A DNA stretch of 64,000 bases, from positions 181,928 to 245,927 of the forward strand of contig NZ_JOCA01000007.1 of NCBI RefSeq assembly GCF_000718785.1. Direction: 5' to 3'. Position numbers and translations under genes: made by a program. Below are positions 24,853-33,093 of this stretch, piece by piece. Source of the stretch: Streptomyces sp. NRRL WC-3626. Lineage in GTDB: Bacteria; Actinomycetota; Actinomycetes; Streptomycetales; Streptomycetaceae. Positions within the stretch are counted from its first letter, which is position 1; each line of letters begins with the position of its first letter. A model generated the notes under the pieces. The model had not been told where the DNA came from. It made no database searches and saw only the letters and a program-made list of their open reading frames with translations.

Positions 24853-25962
24853 TTATAGCGCCTGTGTTCGGGGGTTCGGCCACGGGGTGGGGAGGGGTGC
24901 GGCCAGGCGGGTTATCAGCGCCGCCAGGGAGAGAACCGCCGCTGTCGCCGCGGCTGCCGTCGCGAGCCAGGCCGGCGCCAGGGCGAGGTCCATCAAGGTG
25001 GACAGGGTCGACGACGGCAGGGAACCCGGGTAGGCGTGGGCCGTGGTCAGGAACGCCGAGACCGCGACCGCCCCCGCCAGGATCATCGCGCCGGGGCGCA
25101 CCACCAGCAGCAGCGCCAGCAGCGTGCAGAGGACCGACAGGCCGATGGTGGAGGCGTGCAGGCCCAGTGAGACACCGTCGTGCCGCAGCGGGAAGTGGGT
25201 CACCCCGCACACGGCGAGGGCCACGGCGGCCAGCCGGCCAGATCGGACCACGGACCTGACCGGACGGCTCACGCCGGCGTCGGCGCCCTCGGTGCGGGGC
25301 GGCTCCGTGAACGGCCGCTGGGCGGCCAGACGGTCGATCAGTTCGACCAGTTCGTCGACGGTCCGGCCGATCGCCGCCGCCCGCAGCGCCTCTTCGCGGC
25401 AGTGGGGCGCCAGCGGTTCGCTGTGCAGCAGCGTGACGAGGAGGGTGACGTCGTCGACGGAACGGTGGGCCGCCGCCGCGCGGATCGTCTCGTCCGCGCT
25501 GGTGGCGTCGCGCGGCGGCCGGGTCAGCAGGGCCACGAGCCGGGTGACGTCCTCCACGGAACGGTCGACCCCGGCGGCGCGCAGCGCGTCGACGACGGCA
25601 CGCGTGTGCTCGGGCGAGCGTTCCAGCGCGGTGATGAGGTCGACGACCTCCTCCAGGGGCCGGTCCGCCACGGCGGTGCGCACGAGGTCGCCGACCGGAT
25701 CGTGGTACGGCGTTCCTGGGGCCGGAGGGTCGGGCGGGGCGGGGGGACGGGCGGGGTCGAGCGGGTCCAGGAGGTCGACGGTGGCCACGGGATCGTACGG
25801 AGGGCCCGGATCGAGCGGTCGGGTCGTGGTCAGGACGGTGCGGTCCGAGCCGCGGGTGCCGGTCCCGGCGGCCGTCGTGGCGGGGGGCGGCGAGGGCGGC
25901 TCGGCCGGTATGGCCGGTATTTCCGAATCGGCCGGGGTGCGTGAGGACGAGAAAGTGGTCAT
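24853..25962 (-). CDS. Membrane protein with four helical repeats (369 residues)
   Basis: Residues 1-90 are Pro/Ser/Thr-rich and disordered. Four ~35-residue repeats follow at about 92-117, 123-150, 156-183 and 191-217, each of the form A-x3-R-S/P-x-E/D-E/D-V-x2-L-I/V-x2-L, for example RAAAAHRSVDDVTLLVTLLH. Then a basic linker (RPVRSVVRSGR) and about four membrane spans up to residue ~352. It may act as a cytoplasmic scaffold anchored to the membrane. ATG at 25962 has GGAGGCGATC upstream. The convergent gap 24628-24852 (225 bases) is G-rich with no gene seen. Confidence 0.75.
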   Translation of the reverse strand: MTTFSSSRTPADSEIPAIPAEPPSPPPATTAAGTGTRGSDRTVLTTTRPLDPGPPYDPVATVDLLDPLDPARPPAPPDPPAPGTPYHDPVGDLVRTAVADRPLEEVVDLITALERSPEHTRAVVDALRAAGVDRSVEDVTRLVALLTRPPRDATSADETIRAAAAHRSVDDVTLLVTLLHSEPLAPHCREEALRAAAIGRTVDELVELIDRLAAQRPFTEPPRTEGADAGVSRPVRSVVRSGRLAAVALAVCGVTHFPLRHDGVSLGLHASTIGLSVLCTLLALLLVVRPGAMILAGAVAVSAFLTTAHAYPGSLPSSTLSTLMDLALAPAWLATAAAATAAVLSLAALITRLAAPLPTPWPNPRTQAL

Positions 25963-26203
25963 GATCGCCTCCAGGGGAAGGGCTGATGACCATTACTAGA
26001 TGCCCCCACCCTTCCCTGCCACTTGGTTGAGCCACCGGGATGACCTGCGGCGATCCGGTGTCGCACGGGGATCGCGCCGGGCATCGGAGGCGTGCGCGCA
26101 TGGCTGGTCCCGGACGTCATACCGGCGCCGGGAACGGGAATCCGGTCTGTGCGGGCTGCGTCGCCGCGGTCCGCGGCACGGACGACGGAGGGAGGGCGGT
26201 CCC

Positions 26204-26530
26204 ATGGAGACGACCACCGTGGTGCTCGTCGTCGCCGCGGTCCTGGCGGCCGCGGTGCTGGCCGGCGCGGTCGCCGTACTGGTCCGACTGGTGCGCACCC
26301 GGCGTGAGTTGCGTCACGCCGGACTGCCGACGGGGCCCCGCTGGGTGTTCTGGGGGGCGGTTTTCTATCTGGTGCTGCCGGCCGATCTGCTGCCCGATCC
26401 CGTCTACTTGGACGACATGGGCGTACTTCTGCTCGCTCTGCGCACCATGCGCGGTTCCTCCGGCGCCCGGGCGCCCGGAACGCACCTCGGGCGGGGCGGC
26501 CGACGCCCCGCCGATGATTACGCTCCGTGA
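26204..26530 (+). CDS. DUF1232 (YkvA-like) small membrane protein
   Basis: 108 residues from ATG at 26204 with GGAGGGAGGG upstream. One N-terminal membrane span (TTVVLVVAAVLAAAVLAGAV) is followed by a short basic loop and the DUF1232 core WVFWGAVFYLVLPADLLPDP, then YLDDMGVLLLALRTM. That DLLPD-x(5)-DD pattern defines the family, whose role is unknown. The C-terminus is polar. It lies 120 bases before the graspetide precursor, on the same strand, but has its own site and is common elsewhere, so membership of that cluster is doubtful. Confidence 0.85.
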   Translation: METTTVVLVVAAVLAAAVLAGAVAVLVRLVRTRRELRHAGLPTGPRWVFWGAVFYLVLPADLLPDPVYLDDMGVLLLALRTMRGSSGARAPGTHLGRGGRRPADDYAP

Positions 26531-26650
26531 GGAAACCAACCACTCGTTCGATTCGTATAAGTCTCTGAAAGCCAAATGAAGTCGGCGGACCAAGCGACGG
26601 CGCACAGAGGGCCGTTGCCTGCTCGACGCAGCACCGACGAGGGAGAGACG

Positions 26651-26842
26651 ATGCAACCGTTCGCGCTCAACTACGCACGTCCGGCGGTGGAGTTGGCCGT
26701 TGCCACTCCGTACGCGTATGACTCCGGACTGCAGTTGAACGTACTCGGGGACGGACGGATCGCGGCCTGCGACCACGCGCTGTTGCGCGAGGTGGGGACG
26801 ACGACGTCCACCGCGGGCTCCAAGACCCACTTCGACGACTGA
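26651..26842 (+). CDS. Graspetide (ATP-grasp-modified RiPP) precursor peptide
   Basis: 63 residues from ATG at 26651, preceded by GAGGGAGAGACG; an in-frame ATG at 26576 lacks a site. The leader begins MQPFALNYARP, the PFxLxxxRP motif recognised in putative ATP-grasp target peptides of actinomycetes. The C-terminal part REVGTTTSTAGSKTHFDD is rich in hydroxyl residues (T50-T52, S53, T54, S57, T59) and ends with two aspartates (D62, D63), the donor and acceptor side chains for omega-ester rings. Lys58 could form an amide. The ligase gene follows after 16 bases. The mature product and its cleavage are unknown. Confidence 0.85.
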   Translation: MQPFALNYARPAVELAVATPYAYDSGLQLNVLGDGRIAACDHALLREVGTTTSTAGSKTHFDD

Positions 26843-26858
26843 ACGCGGACCGTAGACG

Positions 26859-27842
26859 ATGACCGTGCTGATCCTCACCGGTGAGGAGGATGTGACCGCC
26901 GACATGGTGGTCGTCCATCTGAACGGCTCCGGCGTGCCGGTGGTGCGCCTCGATCCCGCCGATCTGACGGACGGTGTCTCACTGTCCGCCGAGTATGTCC
27001 ACGGCCGCTTCCGCGGCCATCTGTCCGCCGGCGGCAGGCTGGTGAGCATCAACGGGCTGCGGTCGGTGTGGGTGCGCCGGCCGGGTGCGCCGGCGGGGCA
27101 CGCGCCGCATCCGTCCGCGTGGCTGACCGAGGAGGCGTCGCAGGCGCTCTACGGGATGCTGCGCGGCTGTGACGCGCGCTGGATGAACCATCCGGACGCT
27201 GCCCGGCAGGCCCGCCACAAGCCGTGGCAGTTGCGGCTGGCCCAGCGCTGCGGCCTGCCCGTGCCGGCCACGGTGATCACCACGTTCCCGCGCGCGGCGC
27301 GGGAGTTCGCGGAGCGTTTCCCGGACCTGGTGGTGAAGCCGGTGTCGGGAGCCCATCCGCAGGACCCGCCGCGGGCGGTGCCGACCAGCAGGGTGGCGCC
27401 GGACACCGACTTCTCCGCCGTCGCCTTCGGGCCGACGCTGCTGCAGCGGCGGATCGCGAAGCGGGCCGACATCCGGCTCACCGTGGTGGGCGAGACGCTG
27501 CTGGCGGCCCGTAAGGCGGTACGGCCGGACGCGGATCCGGAGGAGGTGGATGTGCGTTTCGCCGCCCCCGGGTCGCCCTGGGAGCCGGTCGAGGTCCCGG
27601 CGCGCACCGCCGACGCCGTACGCGCGTATCTGCGCCGGGCCGAACTGGCGTACGGCGCTTTCGACTTCGCCGAGGACGCCGACGGGACGTGGTGGTTCCT
27701 GGAGTGCAACCAGTCGGGGCAGTTCGGGTTCGTGGAGGTGGAGACGGGACAGCCGATCGCCCGGACGATCGCCGACTGGCTGTCCCGTCCCATTCCCGAG
27801 GAGCCCGTGAAACTGGACGAGGCGGGCAGCACGGTCCGGTGA
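26859..27842 (+). CDS. ATP-grasp ribosomal peptide maturase (graspetide ligase)
   Basis: 327 residues. The N-terminal domain (TVLILTGEEDVTADMVVVHL) and the ATP-grasp fold are clear. NHPDAARQARHKPWQLRLAQ and PATVITT lead to VVKPVSGAHP, QRRIAKRADIRLTVVGETLL and the metal-binding end ECNQSGQFGFVEVETG. This is the pattern of the SAV_5884-type peptide maturases, which use ATP to join acidic side chains to Ser/Thr or Lys of the adjacent precursor. It starts 16 bases after the precursor stop, with only a weak ribosome site, so it is probably coupled to it. No methyltransferase, protease or transporter of the cluster follows. Confidence 0.9.
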   Translation: MTVLILTGEEDVTADMVVVHLNGSGVPVVRLDPADLTDGVSLSAEYVHGRFRGHLSAGGRLVSINGLRSVWVRRPGAPAGHAPHPSAWLTEEASQALYGMLRGCDARWMNHPDAARQARHKPWQLRLAQRCGLPVPATVITTFPRAAREFAERFPDLVVKPVSGAHPQDPPRAVPTSRVAPDTDFSAVAFGPTLLQRRIAKRADIRLTVVGETLLAARKAVRPDADPEEVDVRFAAPGSPWEPVEVPARTADAVRAYLRRAELAYGAFDFAEDADGTWWFLECNQSGQFGFVEVETGQPIARTIADWLSRPIPEEPVKLDEAGSTVR

Positions 27843-27864
27843 GGGACCGTCGGCCGCCCGGTGG

Positions 27865-28080
27865 TCAGTGCGGCCGCGGTCCGGGCAGCAGGGCGGTGCG
27901 CTGCCAGCCGTTGCCCGGGGACTGCGGGCGGTCGAGGCCGGGGCCGTAACCGGGAGACTGCGCGGGCCGCATGACCAGCTCCAGTTCCCTGCTCACGCGT
28001 TCGGCTTCGCGGCGCACCTGTGCGGGCACGTCGCCCTTCTCCGCGATGAGTCGGTCGTAGATGGGGGAATCCTGGAACAC
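27865..28080 (-). CDS. Small hypothetical protein (71 residues)
   Basis: GTG at 28080; AAAGG lies 11 bases upstream. It begins VFQDSPIYDRLIAEKGDVPA, then a charged helix QVRREAERVSRELELVM and a Gly/Pro-rich tail. The first 37 residues look like a compact conserved helical unit. I know no function. It converges on the graspetide ligase gene with a 22-base gap, so a shared transcript is excluded. Confidence 0.6.
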   Translation of the reverse strand: MFQDSPIYDRLIAEKGDVPAQVRREAERVSRELELVMRPAQSPGYGPGLDRPQSPGNGWQRTALLPGPRPH

Positions 28081-28241
28081 CCGTCAACGTGCCTTTCTGC
28101 TCGTCGGCCCCGATGCGGGACGCGATTGCAGAGTCTAGGCGGCCGGACCCCCCGAGGGGGGAATTCCCCGGTACAAGCGGATACAGAACGGACGCCGCGG
28201 AAGTGCGGCGCACTTCGGACGCCACGGATGGAACCGGACGG

Positions 28242-28715
28242 TCATGCTCCGGTCGTCGAGCCGGGGCGGACGATCATCAGGACGGTGACGGTCGCCCAGA
28301 GCAGATTGAACACCCCGGTGAACATGGCGAGTCGTACCGTGTTCCGCCGGTCGACGGGCCGGCGCTCGTCCAGCTCTGTGATGATCTCCTCCTGCGCGGG
28401 CAGTACGAAGGCGATCAGGACGCCGGCGGCGGCCGCGGTCAGGGCGATGGAGGTGATGAGCCAGCCGTCGCCCAGGACGCCCATCGCCAGGGCGGTGGCG
28501 AGACCGAGGACGGGCACCGCGATCCCCATCCGGGCGTAGACCCCGCAGATGCGGTGGAGCAGCGTGACGGTGGTCACGGCCGTCGCGACGGGCCCGTCGC
28601 CCCCCGCCGGGACGGCGCGGCGCGCGGCGGGCGGGAACATGCTCGCGGCGACGGTGACGGGGCCTACGGCGATGATGGCGGCCAGGACGTGGAGGGACAG
28701 CAGGAGCTTGGTCAC
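28242..28715 (-). CDS. Four-span integral membrane protein, unknown role
   Basis: 157 residues from GTG at 28715, preferred over ATG at 28730 because GGAAAGAG sits five bases before it. Four spans: LLLSLHVLAAIIAVGPVTVA, then segments around RMGIAVPVLGLATALAMGVL, ITSIALTAAAAGVLIAFVLP and LAMFTGVFNLLWATVTVLMI. A charged cytoplasmic loop (EEIITELDERRPVDRRN) precedes the last span. It resembles DUF2269-type small membrane proteins but I am not certain. It diverges from the GlxA-type regulator. Confidence 0.7.
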   Translation of the reverse strand: MTKLLLSLHVLAAIIAVGPVTVAASMFPPAARRAVPAGGDGPVATAVTTVTLLHRICGVYARMGIAVPVLGLATALAMGVLGDGWLITSIALTAAAAGVLIAFVLPAQEEIITELDERRPVDRRNTVRLAMFTGVFNLLWATVTVLMIVRPGSTTGA

Positions 28716-28905
28716 CGGAACTCTTTCCATGGTGTGATCGGCGGTGCCGGGCTCACGTTAGGAGCCCGCCCGGTGATCACCCAGGGGCTGGAACGACAGC
28801 TTCCAACGGGTTCCCGCCAACACCGCTCACCTGGGCCGGCGCCCGGTCGTCCCGCTGTTCCCCCCGGTTCGGGCGGGTGGCGGGAATCCGCCTATCGTGG
28901 CGGTC

Positions 28906-29880
28906 ATGCACTCCGTGGCGATTCTGGTTCTCGATGGGGTCGTGCCGTTCGACATGGCGGCGCCCATGCAGGTCTTCGACTGGACGCGGCTGCCCGACGG
29001 CCGGCGCGCGTACCGGGTGCGGCTGTGCGCCGAGCGGCCGGAGGTGCTCGCGGACGGCGGTTTCACCCTGCGGGTCGAGCGTGGGCTGGAGGCACTGGCG
29101 GACGCCGACACGGTCATCGTCCCGGGCCGTGCCGAGGACGCGCCCCCGCCGTCCGCCGGCGTGCTGGCGGCGCTGCGCGCGGCGGCCGGGTCGGGCACCC
29201 GGATCGCCTCGGTGTGCGTGGGCGCGTTCGTGCTGGCGGAGGCCGGGCTGCTGGACGGGCTGCGGGCCACCACGCACTGGGTGGCCGCCGACCAGCTCGC
29301 CCGCGCGTTCCCGGACGTGGATGTGCGGCCGGACGTGCTCTACGTCGACAACGGGCAGATCCTCACCTCGGCCGGTGCCGCCGCCGCGCTGGACATGTGC
29401 CTGCACATGATCCGCCGGGACCTGGGCTCGGCCGTGGCCGCGAACGCCGCCCGGATGTCGGTGATGCCGCTGGAACGGGAGGGCGGGCAGGCGCAGTTCA
29501 TCGTGCACGAGCACCCGCCGGTGCCCCGGGGCTCGGATCTGGAGCCGCTGCTGGACTGGATCGAGGACCATCTGGCGCACGAGGTCACGCTCGGGGCGAT
29601 GGCGGCGCGCGTGAGCATGAGCGAGCGGACGTTCAGCCGCCGGTTCCGTGAGCAGACGGGGACCACGCCGTTGCAGTGGCTGCTGCGGGCGCGGGTGCGG
29701 CGGGCGCAGTATCTGCTGGAGAACAGCGACTACACGGTCGAACGGATCGCCCAGCAGGCGGGGTTCGGCTCGCCCACGGCGTTCCGTGAGCGGTTCCGCA
29801 AGGTGGTGGGGACCACGCCGTACGCGTACCGGTCGACGTTCAACGGACGACGGGTGAACGGGGAGCGGGTGCCCCGGTGA
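28906..29880 (+). CDS. GlxA-family regulator: DJ-1/PfpI domain plus AraC helix-turn-helix
   Basis: 324 residues from ATG at 28906. Residues 1-170 form a class-I glutamine-amidotransferase-like domain (VAILVLDGVVPFDMAAPMQV, nucleophile elbow ASVCVGAFVLAEAG). Residues ~215-310 are an AraC domain with two helix-turn-helices (LGAMAARVSMSERTFSRRFR and VERIAQQAGFGSPTAFRERF). Such regulators sense small metabolites and usually control a neighbouring gene. The ATG has no ribosome site, and TATCGT at 28893-28898 lies 7 bases before it, suggesting a leaderless start. The divergent membrane protein is the obvious candidate target. Confidence 0.9.
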   Translation: MHSVAILVLDGVVPFDMAAPMQVFDWTRLPDGRRAYRVRLCAERPEVLADGGFTLRVERGLEALADADTVIVPGRAEDAPPPSAGVLAALRAAAGSGTRIASVCVGAFVLAEAGLLDGLRATTHWVAADQLARAFPDVDVRPDVLYVDNGQILTSAGAAAALDMCLHMIRRDLGSAVAANAARMSVMPLEREGGQAQFIVHEHPPVPRGSDLEPLLDWIEDHLAHEVTLGAMAARVSMSERTFSRRFREQTGTTPLQWLLRARVRRAQYLLENSDYTVERIAQQAGFGSPTAFRERFRKVVGTTPYAYRSTFNGRRVNGERVPR

Positions 29881-29893
29881 GCGTCCGGCCGGT

Positions 29894-30136
29894 TCAGACG
29901 GCCAGGGACAGACCGTCCTCCCCGTCCGCGCCGGGGGTCCGCGCCTGGTCGAGCAGGGCGTCGGCCAGGACGATGGCCTCGTGCACGCCGGACGCCCCCA
30001 TCGTCACGCAGAGCGTGTCGCAGACGGCTTCCAGTTCACGCGCCGCGTCCGGCGAATAACGCTCCGCCTGGGCTATCCGCAGCGTCGCGTACAGCGTCAG
30101 CAACTGTCTGACGGCCTTCGGATCCGGTACGAGCAC
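29894..30136 (-). CDS. DUF5133 small protein (80 residues)
   Basis: GTG at 30136 has GAGAGG eight bases upstream; the longer frame is not supported. The sequence VLVPDPKAVRQLLTLYATLR, then RYSPDAARELEAVCDTLCVT and HEAIVLADALLDQAR, matches DUF5133, a small helical family confined to Streptomyces and relatives. Its role is unknown, though members often neighbour transcriptional regulators or stress genes. It converges with the GlxA-type gene at a 13-base gap. Confidence 0.75.
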   Translation of the reverse strand: MLVPDPKAVRQLLTLYATLRIAQAERYSPDAARELEAVCDTLCVTMGASGVHEAIVLADALLDQARTPGADGEDGLSLAV

Positions 30137-30472
30137 GAAGCGCCCCTCTCTGGTTTTCGCTCCGTATGCCCGAACCAGCCGAAACCACGCACGCGGTATG
30201 CCCCGGCAGCCACAATTGACCGAAAACACCCGCACACCGACCGCGTGGGCGCGGAAGCCCGTCCGTCCCGCCCCCGGGCTGCGCCCCGGCCCCGTACGGA
30301 CCCCGAGCGAAGGCCCGGGGCCGGAGCCGAGGGCAGGCCGGGACACCCCCGACACGCCCCCGGGAGTGCACTCCGTCATGACGGCGGCTCTGGCCGGGCA
30401 CGGCAGAGCACCTCACCCGGGCCCGGGCCCGCGGCCCACACGGCTTGGCCGGATCCCGTCCTCACCGGGCGG
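30137..30472. other. 336-base intergenic stretch without a supported gene
   Basis: It lies upstream of the DUF5133 gene and downstream of the ABC exporter. It is G+C-rich with alternating CCCGGG runs near 30417-30436. No start with a ribosome site and no coding pattern was found; the frames that cross it are shadows. Promoter elements for the DUF5133 gene should lie near 30140-30220, which is locally less GC-rich. Confidence 0.4.
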
Positions 30473-32242
30473 TCAGGCCGCCTGGCCGGTGTGCAGGGCC
30501 GTGTAGGCGCCTCCGCGGTGCAGGAGGTCTTCGTGGGTGCCCGTTTCCTGGATGCGGCCGTCGGACATGACCACGATGCGGTCCGCGCCGCGCACCGTGG
30601 AGAGGCGGTGGGCCACGACGAATGTGGTGCGGCCGCGCAGCAGGCGGGCCAGGGCCTGCTGGACCAGGGCCTCCGAGCGGGTGTCCAGCGCGGAGGTCGC
30701 CTCGTCCAGGACGAGGACCTTGGGGTCGCGGATCAGCGCGCGGGCGATGGCGAGCCGCTGGCGCTGGCCGCCGGAGAGGCGTGCGCCGCGCTCGCCGACG
30801 AGGGTGTCGAGGCCCTGGGGCAGCCGGTCGACGAACTCCAGCGCGTTGGCGTCGCGCAGTGCGGCCCGTACCGTCTCCTCGTCGGCGTCGTCCATGCCGT
30901 AGGCGACGTTCTCCCGGACGGTGCCGTCGAACAGGATCGACTCCTGGGGCACCACCGACAGGAAGCGCCGGTAGGTACGCAGGTCGAGGCTGTTCATGTC
31001 GGTCCCGTCGAGCAGCAGCCGGCCGGACGTCGGACGGATGAAGCCGATCACCAGGTTGAGCACCGTGGACTTGCCCGCCCCGGACGCGCCGACGAGCGCG
31101 ATGGTCTCGCCCGGGGCGACGTCGAGGGTGAAGTCCCGGACGGCGGGCCGCCCGTCGTTCTCGTACGCCAGCCCGACGCCCTCGAAGGTGATCGCGCCGC
31201 GCAGCCCGTCGACCTTCGCCTTGCCCTCGTTGTCCTCCAGCTCGGGAGCCTGGAGGACCTCGCCGACGGAGCGGACGGACTCCAGCCCCTTGGCGATGAC
31301 CGGCGTCAGCCCCGCCAGGGTGGTCGTGGAGTTGGTGAGCGTGGTCAGGAAGGCGCTGAGCATCACCACGTCACCGGCGGAGACGTTCCAGACGCCGTAG
31401 TACGAGATGAGCGCGGCGCCGGCCAGCACGGACACGCCGACGACGTTGAGGACGACCCAGGCCAGCGAGCCGAACCGGCCGTTGACCAGGTCCAGGCGCA
31501 TTCCGGAGGTGAGCAGCCGGTTGAGGGTGCCGTCCATCCGCCGCAGCGCCTTGCCCTCCAGTCCGTGGGCGCGGGTGACGGGGATGAGCCGGGTCATCTC
31601 CGTCACCCGGGAGGACAGGGTCTCCACCTCGTGGCGGAAGCGCTCGTTGTGTGTGCGCAGCCGGGACCGGAGCCGGGCGACCAGCAGGGCGGCGGCGGGC
31701 ACGACGATCAGGAAGACGGGCAGGAACTCGGGGGTGCGGATCCCGATGATGACGAGTCCGCCGGTGAGGACGGTGAGCGCGCCGAGCCCGGTCTCCGCGG
31801 TCTGCTGCACCATCTGCTCGACGGTCTCCACGTCCCGTACGACCTTGGCCTGGAGCACACCGGCGCTGACCCGGGAGTGGTAGCCGATGGAGAGCTGCTG
31901 CATCCGGGTGCACAGGGCGGAGCGCAGCGCGGTGCCCATGCGGCGGACGCTGCCGTAGAGCAGCCGGACGTAGAGCAGGTGCAGCGGAAAGTTGACCAGC
32001 AGGATGAACATGATGACGCCGGTGCTGGTCCACAGCTCGGCTATCGGCCGGTGCTGTACGACGGTGTCGATGATGGACGCGGTGATCAGCGGCAGCAGCC
32101 AGACCGGGCTGTGCTTGAACGTGAAGACGCCGACCGCGGCGGCGAGCCGGCCGCGGTCGGCGCGGAACAGATAGGCGAGGGTGCGGATCGGGTGCTCGCC
32201 GCGGTAGCGGTGGTCGAGCGGTCGTGCCGGCGACGACGCCAT
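30473..32242 (-). CDS. ABC exporter, fused membrane and ATPase domains
   Basis: 589 residues from ATG at 32242 with GGGGAGGA upstream. Six membrane spans occupy the first ~320 residues. The nucleotide-binding domain has Walker A GASGAGKST, signature LSGGQRQRLAIARAL, Walker B VLVLDEATSALD and H-loop VVAHRLSTV. It is a type IV (MsbA/multidrug-like) half-transporter, working as a homodimer or with a partner not seen here. The substrate is unknown. Two LacI-like palindromes lie 34-60 bases before the start, so a sugar-responsive repressor may control it, which is unusual for this class. Confidence 0.88.
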   Translation of the reverse strand: MASSPARPLDHRYRGEHPIRTLAYLFRADRGRLAAAVGVFTFKHSPVWLLPLITASIIDTVVQHRPIAELWTSTGVIMFILLVNFPLHLLYVRLLYGSVRRMGTALRSALCTRMQQLSIGYHSRVSAGVLQAKVVRDVETVEQMVQQTAETGLGALTVLTGGLVIIGIRTPEFLPVFLIVVPAAALLVARLRSRLRTHNERFRHEVETLSSRVTEMTRLIPVTRAHGLEGKALRRMDGTLNRLLTSGMRLDLVNGRFGSLAWVVLNVVGVSVLAGAALISYYGVWNVSAGDVVMLSAFLTTLTNSTTTLAGLTPVIAKGLESVRSVGEVLQAPELEDNEGKAKVDGLRGAITFEGVGLAYENDGRPAVRDFTLDVAPGETIALVGASGAGKSTVLNLVIGFIRPTSGRLLLDGTDMNSLDLRTYRRFLSVVPQESILFDGTVRENVAYGMDDADEETVRAALRDANALEFVDRLPQGLDTLVGERGARLSGGQRQRLAIARALIRDPKVLVLDEATSALDTRSEALVQQALARLLRGRTTFVVAHRLSTVRGADRIVVMSDGRIQETGTHEDLLHRGGAYTALHTGQAA

Positions 32243-32275
32243 GGGTGGTGGTCCTCCCCTGTGTGCTCTGATCAG

Positions 32276-32302
32276 CAGGCGCAAGCGCCTGAGCAAGCGC
32301 TT
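32276..32302. promoter_or_regulatory. Paired LacI-like palindromes before the ABC exporter
   Basis: CAGGCGC-AA-GCGCCTG (32276-32291) is a perfect 7-bp inverted repeat and is followed by AAGCGCTT (32295-32302) within GCAAGCGCTTTCC. AAGCGCTT-centred palindromes are typical of LacI/GalR-family operators. Both lie between the exporter start (32242) and its probable promoter. The gap 32243-32561 holds no gene. Confidence 0.6.
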
Positions 32303-32561
32303 TCCAAACCCGTGTGCCAGGAGTACACCAGGGCGCACGGAGGGCCGCCCCCGGCGTCCAGCGCCTGAGACGGGCGGGTCGACGCTGCCGGGCGGCCCCG
32401 GAAAGCGCGTACCAGCCTGGTCCTCGAACGGGCCGAAATCCAATAGAAGAACGCGAACGCATTCAGTGGGCGGGGTGCTGAATCCCCGCCGCCGCGCGAG
32501 GCCCGGTGCGCGGCGTTACGCTGCGCGCAGCCGACCCTTTCGGGACTTTTCTGGAGGAATC

Positions 32562-32975
32562 ATGGCCTCGCTCCTCAACCCCTATCTGAGCTTCGACGGG
32601 GACGCACGGCAGGCGCTGGAGTTCTACAAGGACGTCTTCGGCGGCGAGCTGCGCCTCAACACCTTCGGCGAGTTCGGACAGCCCGGCGGCGACCACGCCG
32701 ACAGGATCATGCACGGCATGCTGGAGAGTCCCTCCGGACTCACCCTCATGGGCGCCGACATGCCGCCCGGCACGGAGTACTCCCCGGGCAACACCTTCGC
32801 CGTGAGTCTCAGCGGCGACACCGAGTCCGAACTGCGCGGCTACTGGGACAAGCTGTCCGCCGGGGGCTCGGTGTCCGTACCGCTGGAGAGGCAGATGTGG
32901 GGCGACGTGTTCGGGATGTGCACGGACCGCTTCGGCGTCCCCTGGATGGTCAACATCAACCAGCCCGGGGACTGA
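32562..32975 (+). CDS. VOC-family (PhnB/glyoxalase-fold) protein
   Basis: 137 residues from ATG at 32562 with GGAGGAATC. The sequence MASLLNPYLSFDGDARQALE, FYKDVFGGELRL, HGMLESPSGLTLMGADMP and FGMCTDRFGVPWMVN is typical of the PhnB/DUF899-like VOC group. Members are small soluble dimers with a paired beta-alpha-beta-beta-beta fold; metal ligands of true glyoxalases are only partly present. The substrate is unknown. Confidence 0.9.
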   Translation: MASLLNPYLSFDGDARQALEFYKDVFGGELRLNTFGEFGQPGGDHADRIMHGMLESPSGLTLMGADMPPGTEYSPGNTFAVSLSGDTESELRGYWDKLSAGGSVSVPLERQMWGDVFGMCTDRFGVPWMVNINQPGD

Positions 32976-33093
32976 GCACCGCGTCCGTTGACAGGGCGTT
33001 CGCGCGCGGCTCACCGTACAGACCGGGGCGCGCCCGCGGAGCGCGCCGGAACACCGGTCCGGCGGCGCTCGCCGGTCCTGGAGAGGCGGCGGC

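Noticed and set aside
26204..26530. DUF1232 gene as part of the graspetide cluster
   Set aside because: It has its own ribosome site, a 120-base gap and is common outside such clusters.
26117..27052. Minus-strand frame over the DUF1232 gene and graspetide precursor
   Set aside because: No ribosome site, unlike any family; overlaps strong plus-strand genes.
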